From Haliclona indistincta (lineage: Eukaryota; Porifera; Demospongiae; Haplosclerida; Chalinidae): a stretch of 64,000 nt of DNA. Numbering within the stretch: position 1 is the first letter of the stretch; each line of letters starts with the position of its first letter. Under the pieces are notes generated by a model. It searched no databases. It was not told where the DNA came from and saw nothing but the letters and a program-made list of their open reading frames with translations. The stretch is taken from assembly GCA_964017065.1 (NCBI GenBank), contig OZ024784.1, positions 3,143,152 through 3,207,151 on the forward strand, in the 5' to 3' direction. Positions 54,988 through 64,000 of the stretch are shown here, one piece after another. Position numbers and translations under genes: made by a program.

Positions 54988-57429
54988 ATGGCTACAACCT
55001 CGAAGCTACTCTGCAGGTATTCCGATTCGATTTCTTGTCTTTTCAAACCTTGATCCAATCCTATAGTTGGAAGCTGCGTGCTTAATTCTACGCAGCCTTT
55101 TTATTTCAAGAAACGGCGTTGTGTGCGCAATGAATAACATACTAAATGTAATCACGTGTCCTTCCTGTAGGTACTATCTGAATAGCTGTTGCACTAAAGG
55201 TGACCAGTGCCCATTCTCTCACAACATCAAAGACAAACAAGATCTGGTTAGATGGCTCATAACTTCTAAACCAGTCTATTCAATCAAGCTGCATGCAGAC
55301 ATGCAAGTTTTATCTAAAGGGTCAATGCACATATGGGGATGGATGTCGCTATTTGCACAAGAAGCCAACATACTATGTAGCTGCTACCACTCAATCTAAG
55401 CCAAGTATCACTAGACCTGGGTCTCAAATCACTAGGTACAACACTGTTGCCTGCAACAAGCTCCTGTATTATAGTCATGTTGTTCCATCATCAGCAATGT
55501 TGCTAAAGTGAAACCCGTCCGTCAAGCAGCTCCTGTCCAGCTACCATCAATGTCAGTACAGGCGTCAGAGCCACCACAATCCGGGGTAAGACCATATAAC
55601 TCACCAGTCATTGTTACCTGTCGACAATCAGATGGTTACCTTGAGAAAGAATCCCGCTAAGGCACCATCCAATTGGGTGAATGCTCCCGAGTTTGTACCT
55701 GTAAGCTACTAGCTATAGACACACACGCACACGCACACACACACACACATGCTAGCATACTGCATACTCTTACACACTAGTTGATCTATAGGGTAAACTG
55801 TTCCATGGAGAAGATCAAAAGTTACATGAAGAAACTTTAAAAGTTGAAGATAATACGAAGGTACTTGTAATCTTTTCTACCATTAACTTGATCGTCTTCA
55901 CTCTCTAGCAATCAGCTTGGGACGATCCTGATGACGAGTACTGTTTCTCGTATAGTGATATAGCTATGGTTGGTCTACCTACTGTACTAGACAACATCAC
56001 AACAGAAGAGGCGTCTACATTGGTAAAGAGACTCTGTAGTTTATTCATCAACTGCAGTGCTTATTTATATTCACAGCTATGTCCATATTATGAGATGACT
56101 GGGGAATGCCCTTGGGGTGGGGACTTGGGAAGGTATGTTTCCCTAGATTTGGACTATTGTCAGAGTTTTCCCTGCGGGGAAATTTTTTTGCAATGTGATT
56201 CCAAACTGTGTTCCTCTAAAATAAATTTTTTGAAATTAATTTTTGTACACAAGTGGAGGTTGCTGTATAAGACATTAACGCTCTCTTTGTTTAGCTGTGA
56301 ATATCTCCACGGGGAACTCTGTGATCTTTGTAATAAGCACTGTCTAAATCCACAGGACCCTGTACAACAGAAAGGTACCATACTATCTCTCCATTATACT
56401 TAAAAATCTCTCTTCTCTTCACCATTGCTTCTTAGTTCACCAAAAAGAGTGCATGGAAATGCACGTTACTGAGATGGAACGAGCATTTGCTGTTCAAAAG
56501 TATTTAGTCTATTGATGTAATACATGCACACATTCTTGCTGTACTAGGAGTGAAGGACAGGTATGTGGTATATGTTTAGAAAACATTTTATCGAAACCAT
56601 CAAAAAGTGAGAAGAGATTTGGAATTTTGTGTGAGTTGATAAAAACACTGTTTTCAGCTATCTGCATAAAATTTTCTGTTTTTTGTTCAGCTGATTGTGA
56701 TCACTGTTTCTGTATTGGTTGTATTCGTAAATGGAGAGAATCAACTCATACGCAAAGGAAGACAATTCGGTTAGTATAACCACATGTTGGTCCCTTGATC
56801 ATCGCCCATTTCTTGCCTAGTGCTTGTCCACATTGTAGGGTTGTATCATTTTTTGTTGTTCCGGTGAGTCATGATATCTCTGTTGTATTGGATCTACAGT
56901 AACTCCCCTCCTAGAGTGAGACATGGATAGATAATGCTCAAGAGAAACAACAGTTGATTGATGCTTATAAAAAGAATTTGAGGTATATCCCCAAAACTGA
57001 TGTGAATTTTGTTACACTACTGAATGAATATACTCAATTGTGGTTAAGCTTTTTGTCCCTTTATCCACCCACTACCATTGTACCATAGAGTCAAAACATG
57101 TAAATACTTCAATGAAGGGAAGGGGTCTTGTCCATTTGGAGGAGCCTGCTTCTATAAGCATGGTATAATACTATCTGTTACTGACTCATTGTTAAGAATA
57201 TATCATTGCTTAGCATATCCTGATGGCACAATAGCAGAGATTACACCACGAGTAGCCACTGCTAGCAGCGGTTTGCCCAAGTTCATAGGAGAAACTTCGT
57301 AAGTCAGGTCAATGACTGTCTGCTATGCTTGACGTCTATTTTTGTAGTCTCTGGGAATTCTTTGAAAACCGAGAAGAAAGAGAAACTGTTCAACCAACTA
57401 TTGATCATTATTGGACAGACTCAGACTAA
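54988..57429 (+). CDS. MKRN1: Makorin RING finger E3 ubiquitin ligase
   Basis: The start [10 protein letters not shown] is on a short first exon (54988 to about 55015). CCCH zinc fingers in order: [38 protein letters not shown], and [17 protein letters not shown] joined by splicing to CEYLH. The makorin-type Cys/His region [11 protein letters not shown] follows. The C3HC4 RING comes next (CGICLENIL..., [23 protein letters not shown]). A last CCCH finger [20 protein letters not shown] precedes the conserved tail [12 protein letters not shown] and the TAA at 57427-57429. This order is the makorin signature. MKRN1, 2 and 3 are not distinguished. Introns are about 45-200 bp; one holds a CA microsatellite (55722-55750). 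Confidence 0.92.
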
Positions 57430-57540
57430 TAATAATTATTCATTTATGTATTATTATCCTAATATCATTATCATCTATGCCGCTGAAAAAACATTATTTC
57501 AACCTCAACAATGAAAATAATAATGATTGTTAAGTCATGA

Positions 57541-59167
57541 TTATTCTAGAAAGCTGATTAGAACCATCATTAAAATGCCTACAAAAATAGCAGCTATCTC
57601 CTTTAGAGACTGGAAGAAAGAGCTGTTTTCCAGTAGCTCCGGAATAACAGACACTGTAGCGATATAAATGAACCCTCCAGCTGTGAATGGAAGGATCCAT
57701 GATGTTGCAGTAAAGGTCAACTCTTCAGCCATTAGACCACACACTGTACCCAACATGGCGCCCACGGCAGTCAGCAACTGAAGAAACATAGCCCTCTTCT
57801 TGGAGCAACCACTCTGGATTAGGATAGCAAAGTCTCCAATCTCGTGAGGAACCTCATGGAACAGAATAGTCAGTGTTGTTACTATACCTACTCCTCTACC
57901 AGCAAGATAGGAAGCACCGATGGCTAGTCCGTCAGTAAAGTTGTGAGTAAAATCAGCAGCAAGATTGAGGTAGCCGGATACTTTGATGTCGTCTTTAGCA
58001 GCAACAGCTTTTAGTGGTGGATCTGATGAAAAATGAGCACAGTAACTTGGGCTATTTTGACATGGGGCTATTCCGATTCACATACAAAACCATTGGGAAT
58101 GACTTTCAAGGCCTCAAAATAGCCTATTTCTTCTTTCGTGTATAGCTTTAAAACGGAAGCGTGCACAAGATTGAAACAAAAAAGTCAATGTGTGCAGCAT
58201 GCGATTCCTTCACAACTGTACCAGTCTTCAAGCAGCCATGTCTAAACGCACTGCTGTAGTGAGCGAGAAATGACACTGGAATACAGCTGTCGAAATAACC
58301 CCGCGATGGTTCCCAAACAATAACAGCCACTATGGAAAATTGTTGATCTAACCCATTCAAACAACTATCAATCTATGTGCAAAATAGACGTTAGAATCGA
58401 TTGGTGAAAGTTTCAATTCGATCAGATGTTCACGAAAAAAGTTACAGCTGTATAAACCCGAATAGTAGGTTGTAATGCCAAAACGGTTCGAAACAGCCCA
58501 ATGTAGCAACACAGTGTGAAATCTACATACCTTGCTGATGTTTAGCTTTGCTGGGTACTCTGTGACGAACACCAGATGAACTCGTGTCTTCATCGACTTT
58601 TTCTTCTTTTGATTTCTCTTTTTTCGGTTGCACTCCATGGCTGTGTCCATGACCTCCTTTCAGTACTCGAATAAACTTTTCCACGATCAGGAAAGCTACA
58701 ATTCCAGCGAGCACCCAAAGACCGATGATCATATCTTGCATGTGATCATGACCGTGAGCATCATGATGGTGATCATGAGCATCATGGTGGTGGTGGTGAT
58801 GGTGGTCATCGTGATGGTCGTCATGGTGATGATGATGCTCATGACCATGATCATGGTGGGGATTAATGGCGTGAGGAATAAGGTGGAGGAAGGCATCACC
58901 TAAGAGACCACCTGATGCAAAACTCAGAAGAATCTTTAGTAGCTGTTGATGCTCTGATGCATTTTGCAAAGGAATGAAAAAGAGAATAAAGAACGGAGCA
59001 GCACTAATGAGAGCTGTTGAAAGAATGGCGTGTGTCCATAGCTCAAACTGGCTACCGAAAGCTCCTCCTCCTATGGTACTTTTGAGAGAGTCTAGAAATC
59101 CGTGTTCATGACAGTAGACAGCAGTAACGGCACCAATCAACAGCAGAAGACACGATAGCCTCGCCAT
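57541..59167 (-). CDS. SLC39A7: ZIP zinc transporter, SLC39A7/KE4 subfamily
   Basis: Two exons. Exon 1 (59167 to about 58532) has a signal peptide ([19 protein letters not shown]), helices such as [20 protein letters not shown], the [20 protein letters not shown] segment, a long His/Asp-rich loop ([18 protein letters not shown], about 58855-58740) and [16 protein letters not shown]. Exon 2 (about 58024-57541) has [20 protein letters not shown] and the LIV-1-type metal site [11 protein letters not shown]. It ends in two helices ([36 protein letters not shown]). The family moves zinc from ER/Golgi stores into the cytosol. The 500-bp intron shows no coding signal. SLC39A13 is the alternative assignment, but the His-rich loop favours SLC39A7. 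Confidence 0.92.
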
Positions 59168-59325
59168 GATCGATGATCTTGTGGTCTCGCTTTTCTGATT
59201 TTGGTGATTCTTGCGGTCTCGCTTTGTGTTCAACAAACAAAGCTAGCTCGCCACGTGGACCACGCCTATTATAGCTTACTTTACATTCTGCGCATGTGTA
59301 AAGTATAGCACAGTGTACTAGAATT
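59168..59325. promoter_or_regulatory. Candidate bidirectional promoter, ZIP transporter / carboxypeptidase 1
   Basis: 158 bp lie between divergent ATGs and contain CCACGTGG at about 59250, a palindromic E-box (CACGTG), the recognition core of bHLH-zip factors including the TFEB/MITF group. The regulatory role is inferred. Confidence 0.4.
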
Positions 59326-61508
59326 ATGGCTAGGACAAGGCTGGTCGATGCTGCTGTTGCAGTTCTGTTCGGATTTGCACTCTTTGTGTTGCTTGGGACA
59401 GGTAATGCAAGCTACCCGTGGCCTGATAGTGTGCACCAAGAGAAGGGATACATTACTGTAAGTTACTGCAGCACTTATTAGCCACACCCGCATGAATCTT
59501 GTCTTGTAAATACAGCTAAATAATACTGCTGGTGTTCATTATTTCTACTGGTTCTTTGAGAGTCGGCAGAAGCCTTCGTCTGACCCGCTCTTGCTGTGGC
59601 TAACAGGAGGACCAGGATGCTCCAGTGAGCTAGCTCTGTTCTTAGAGAATGGTCCGTTTATCATCAATGGAACGAGTGAACCCACACTCAACCCTTATGG
59701 TAAATACTGATGCAATCATGCAACAGTGATGATAAAATAATTGCATCATACTATTGCATCACATCATGAGCTATGACCTCTTGTGTCTTATAGGATGGAA
59801 CAGTTTTACTAACCTCCTCTACATTGACCAGCCAGTAGGAACTGGATTCAGCTATGTTGACAATCCTGTAATTGCATACTCTCTAATGTCATGTGATGGT
59901 ATTATATTGCATTATGCAGAACGACTATGTTTCCAGTGAGAAACAAGTGGCTGCTGACATGATAGACTTTCTTACCATATTCTACTCTAAGTACCCATAC
60001 GCAAGCCATGATCTATACATTTTTGGCGAGAGCTATGGTGAATACATTTTGAATAGCACTGAATGACTGGTCATGATTGTGCTTGGTATAGGTGGTCATT
60101 ATGTACCTGCTATAGCACAATCCATCGTCAATAGTAACCTAGACTGGACCAGCAACTTTAAAGGCATTGGTAATGCTGTCTTTTCAATCAAAATGTGCTG
60201 TATTGAATTGTCCTTGTAGGCATAGGCAATGGTTGGACTGACCCGATAGTACAATACGGACAGTATGGACCAGTAAGCTGTGCACTTTACTTTAAGTACA
60301 GATTATGTGTCTGTCTATTTAATTATCATATTGTTTTTATATCACTAGTTTGCATTTCGTGTTGGTATTATTGACAAAACTACTCTAGACAAGACTAATG
60401 AAATGTACAAAACTTGTCGTGGTAAGTCTGTTATGCATTGCACACCAAATTTAATATTTTTCTCTAAGATTTACTGGAAGCACAGAACTGGGACAAAGCT
60501 TACCAAACCTGTGAGGTACGTCAACACTTGAAATGTATGCCTTTGGTTGATGCATTCATTGCAGAACATAGAAGGATTAATTTCAATGGCTGTCTCGGAC
60601 AAATTTGGTCGATCACTCAACCCATATGACTACAAGGAGCCCTGTGTTCCTCCTCCATTATGCTCTGACATGACCAATGTATGTATTCACAATACATTGA
60701 ATTTTGTAGATATTATACAAAAAATGCAGCTTACAAATTTTTTAAACCGAGATGATATAAGGAAGGAGCTTGGAGTGGGAAGTAAGGAATGGGTACCTTG
60801 TACCAGTAAAGTGGAGCAACATGTATGTACTAACATGCACAGTAATAGTTAGAACATGTGTGTGTTTGATCTCTAAAGCTTGTTGCTGACTGGGTCAAAG
60901 ACTTTCACAATGCTGTAGCAGATGTTCTTGATAAAGGATTGAAAGGTGTGTAATATTGTTGGCTCAATAGAGCTATGATTATCAACATAAATTATCGAGC
61001 TACATTTCTATGTGACACAGTGCTAGTGTATAGTGGAAAGCTTGATTTCATCTGCAACTATTTTGGAGGGAGAGCTTGGACTAATGCTACAAAATGGAGT
61101 GGACAGGTGTGTGTTAATTCTAGGGTTATAATATTACTATACACTGTGCAGGAAGGGTTCCAGAATGCTGCTTATCAGGACTGGAAAGTTGATGGAGCTC
61201 TGGTATGCCTAGCATCACATCAAAATTGTGTTTTATTATAATATGTGCTCTTATGTTGCTCTTTTATCTGTAAATTAATGATCGCCAAAGCATACAAGCA
61301 AAGCATTATTTTTATTGGCACTTAGGCTGGTGAAGTAAAAACATACAAACAGCTCACCTTCCTGGAAGTTGAGGATGGGACTCATCAAGTACCTATGACA
61401 TTGCCACGTCAGGTACTAACCTTGTTTTGTTGTTGGAATAATGTCATTTTGAATACACAGGCTCTGGATTTACTGGATAGATTCGTACATAACAAGCCAT
61501 TTGCCTGA
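59326..61508 (+). CDS. Serine carboxypeptidase (peptidase family S10), copy 1
   Basis: Secreted or lysosomal carboxypeptidase of the cathepsin A type. The start [20 protein letters not shown] is a signal peptide or anchor, followed by [16 protein letters not shown]. Family motifs: [50 protein letters not shown], the nucleophile serine in [16 protein letters not shown] (about 60025), GIGNGWTDP, the catalytic Asp in [18 protein letters not shown] (about 61040), and His in [12 protein letters not shown] (about 61380). The usual GAGHMVP is changed here to GTHQVP, but the His is kept. The stop TGA is at 61506-61508. About ten short introns. A tandem paralogue starts 171 bp downstream. Confidence 0.92.
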
Positions 61509-61679
61509 TTGCGAATGACTGCATTTTTGTTTTATGTTTAAAAAGTTGTTATTATTGAGGTGATTTGCATGCTCATGTGACTCATTAGAATGTTTGCAGT
61601 ATAAACAAACATCAGTCCAACGCGCGCGCTCAGGCACCGCTATTACAGTTGCTGCAGCAGCCACTACAGCAGCCACGAG

Positions 61680-63860
61680 ATGAGACCAATTCTTCTGCTA
61701 TCCGGTCTAGTCCTGGTAGTGTTTGTTGCACGGTCAACTGCTAGCTACCCTTGGCCCGACAATGTCACACAACACTCTGGCTACTTTTTGGTTAGTGGGA
61801 TTCATCATTGTAGAGGCCACGTGTAGAGCATATCTGCAGATCAACAGTACGGGTACTGGCGGAGTCAACTACTTTTACTGGATGTTTGAGAGTCGACAGA
61901 AGCCTTCCTCTGACCCGCTCTTGCTGTGGCTAACAGGAGGACCAGGATGCTCCAGTGAGCTAGCTCTGTTCTTAGAGAATGGTCCGTTTATCATCAATGG
62001 AACGAGTGAACCCACACTCAACCCTTATGGTAAGAGAATGATTTATTATTAGCTCTCAATCTATTTGTACTTAAGGATGGAACAGCTTTGCGAACCTTCT
62101 GTACGTGGATCAGCCGGGAGGGACAGGATTCACGTACTTTACTGATCCTGTATGGCTCTGATCGTACTACTAACTTGTTTCATTCTCAATAATAGGATAA
62201 GCATGTCACCAATGAGGATCAGGTATCTCGTGACCTGTGGAATTTTATGTTAGCATTTTACGAAAAGTATCCTCAATATGCAAATCTTGACCTGTACGTG
62301 TTTGGAGAAAGCTACGGTTAGTCACTCTACCAGGTTCATGTAAACCATACCAAATGTATAGATAGCAACTAGTGTATTCTGTGGGATTTATTCCACTGCT
62401 TGTGATATTGTTGGGACTGTATTGTCATAACATACGAACAATTCAGTTTCAGTATTTCAATATTGAAGTCACACCTAGATAAAATATATTTTTTGTAGCT
62501 GGACATTATGTTCCAGCATTGGGTAGAGCCATCTTGGAAAGCAATTCCATCTATGCTAAAAACTTACAAGCAATCGGTAAGTTAACCAATTCTGGTGTTG
62601 TAATAATTTCTGTGTGTATATAGCTATTGGCAACGGATGGACAGATCCATATATCCAGTACAAGCAATATGGACCTGTAAGCATACTGTGCTTCAACCTG
62701 AGTTTACCTTTTCGTTTAGTTTGCATTCAGTGTTGGTATAATAGATGAAAACACACTTCATTTGGCACAGAATCAGTACCAGAATTGTAAAGGTATCTAG
62801 TTGAATAGAGCAACACTGTTAGGATGCTTATTCTGCTGTAGCTGAATTGGACAAAGGAGAATGGAACAATGCATATTCTGTCTGTTCGGTGTGTTAGACG
62901 AAGAATATCATTAATCTGATCTCTGTATTTTTTATACAGACGATAGTAAGTGATGTATTGAATGCAGCCCAAATAAAGTTGGGTCGGACTATCAATCCAT
63001 ACGATTACCAACTGCCTTGCCCCTATCCTCCACTTTGCTATGACATCTCAAAGGTAGTGTGACTCTGTATTGAAATCGTGTGTTACAGTTTATATGTACG
63101 TCTTTATATAGATTGTTGACTTCCTCAATCGTGAAGATGTGCTCAAAGACTTGGGTGTCAAGGACCGGAAGTGGTTTCCATGTAACCCAGCTGTAGAGCG
63201 ACATGTAATAACACACATTGCATTAAATTAATATTTTAATCTGGTTTTAGTTATTGGATGATTGGGTGCACAACTTAGATAGTGCAGTCTCTATGATTCT
63301 TAGTCAGCAGAAACGAGGTATGTATAATGTATCTAGTAGAGTGACTTTTTGAACTGAATGTTTGATAGTGCTGGTTTACAGTGGAAAACTTGATTTCATT
63401 TGCAACTATTTCGGAGGTAGAGCTTGGACAAATGCTACAAAATGGAGCGGACAGGTACAGCACACATGTAGTTGTAGAAAATTACCAAGTGAAAGCAAAC
63501 TTGTTCAGTGTGTACTTAGCAGCAAGTGAAGCATGATAATATTTATACATGACACACAGGCTATGTTTCAAGAAGCACCTTTTAAAGATTGGATGATAGG
63601 AAGTGATAAGGTACATGGATTTCACTAGTGACTAGTGTATATAATACTGCATGCTGCTACTGAATTACTACAGGCCGGTGAGGTGAAGTCGTATGAGCTA
63701 CTTACCTTCCTTCAAGTTGAGAATGCTGGTCACATGGTGCCTTACAATGTACCTCAGATAGTGAGAAGGCACATGCATGTTGACAAAATAACATGTTATC
63801 TTTGTTCTACAGAGTCTGGAAATGGTGCGTGCTTTTATCAACAAAAAATCATTTGCTTGA
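61680..63860 (+). CDS. Serine carboxypeptidase (peptidase family S10), copy 2
   Basis: Tandem paralogue with the same exon plan. The start [20 protein letters not shown] is a signal peptide, then [16 protein letters not shown] joins by a 47-bp intron to [18 protein letters not shown]. Motifs: [33 protein letters not shown], nucleophile Ser in [17 protein letters not shown] (about 62310), [19 protein letters not shown], catalytic Asp in [18 protein letters not shown], and a canonical His in [14 protein letters not shown] (about 63735). The final exon after a CTACAG acceptor (63811) reads [15 protein letters not shown] and stops at 63858-63860, so the gene is complete. The exon at about 61885-62030 is almost identical to copy 1 while the remainder is diverged. 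Confidence 0.92.
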
Positions 63861-64000
63861 AACTATATATACAGTAATTTTTGTTGCTACTAGAACTTAT
63901 GTAAAAATAGTGCAACAGTACAACATCAGAAACAAAAATGGGCATTACCATAAACTGTCAAAATAATATTATTCATTGTTATTCACAACTATTGTTGCTG

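Noticed and set aside
58628..58903. Plus-strand ORF rich in Met and Val
   Set aside because: It is the antisense of the His/Asp-rich loop of the ZIP transporter.

Overview
This is eukaryotic (metazoan) genomic DNA. Genes are split by many short GT-AG introns, spacing is tight, and the gene content is animal: VPS15, RTEL1, DNA polymerase kappa, makorin, a collagen galactosyltransferase, a CARD/death-domain adaptor and a giant scavenger-receptor cysteine-rich (SRCR) receptor. The compactness, the SRCR and beta-helix receptors, and the fibrinogen-like secreted proteins suggest an early-branching animal, most likely a demosponge. This is an inference from content and style; no alignment was run.

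Layout. 0-7.4 kb: a possible partial minus-strand gene, then two tandem alpha-L-fucosidase genes, each with an N-terminal mannose-6-phosphate-receptor-homology (MRH) type lectin domain. 7.4-9.9 kb: a kynurenine/cysteine-conjugate aminotransferase on the minus strand, with a U1 snRNA gene on the opposite strand inside one intron. 10.3-20.1 kb: VPS15/PIK3R4 (kinase, HEAT, WD40), with one large intron carrying a TTAA-flanked mobile element and an intact intronless gene of unknown function. 20.3-24.6 kb: a secreted fibrinogen-like single-exon gene, a winged-helix protein with a Z-alpha-like domain, an unrecognised upstream partner gene, and a decayed duplicate of this block. 24.7-37.9 kb: one minus-strand gene for a 17-SRCR-domain type I membrane receptor. 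Its introns hold a 3.2-kb minisatellite and a second fibrinogen-like gene on the opposite strand. 39.8-43.6 kb: an intronless beta-helix multi-pass membrane protein. 43.9-63.9 kb: housekeeping genes RTEL1, COLGALT, POLK, a CRADD-like adaptor, makorin, a ZIP zinc transporter and two tandem serine carboxypeptidases.

Two organisational themes stand out. First, many neighbours are divergent head-to-head pairs separated by about 90-350 bp, implying shared promoters (KYAT/VPS15, COLGALT/POLK, CRADD-like/MKRN, ZIP/carboxypeptidase). Second, recent duplication with patchy homogenisation recurs: fucosidases identical only in their 3' halves, fibrinogen-like genes similar only in the CDS, and carboxypeptidases near-identical in one exon. 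The stretch from about 20 to 44 kb is an accessory, immunity-flavoured block lying between conserved genes. The novel candidates I rate highest are the MRH-fucosidase fusion, the Z-alpha-like protein with its unknown partner, and the nested glycine-zipper protein.
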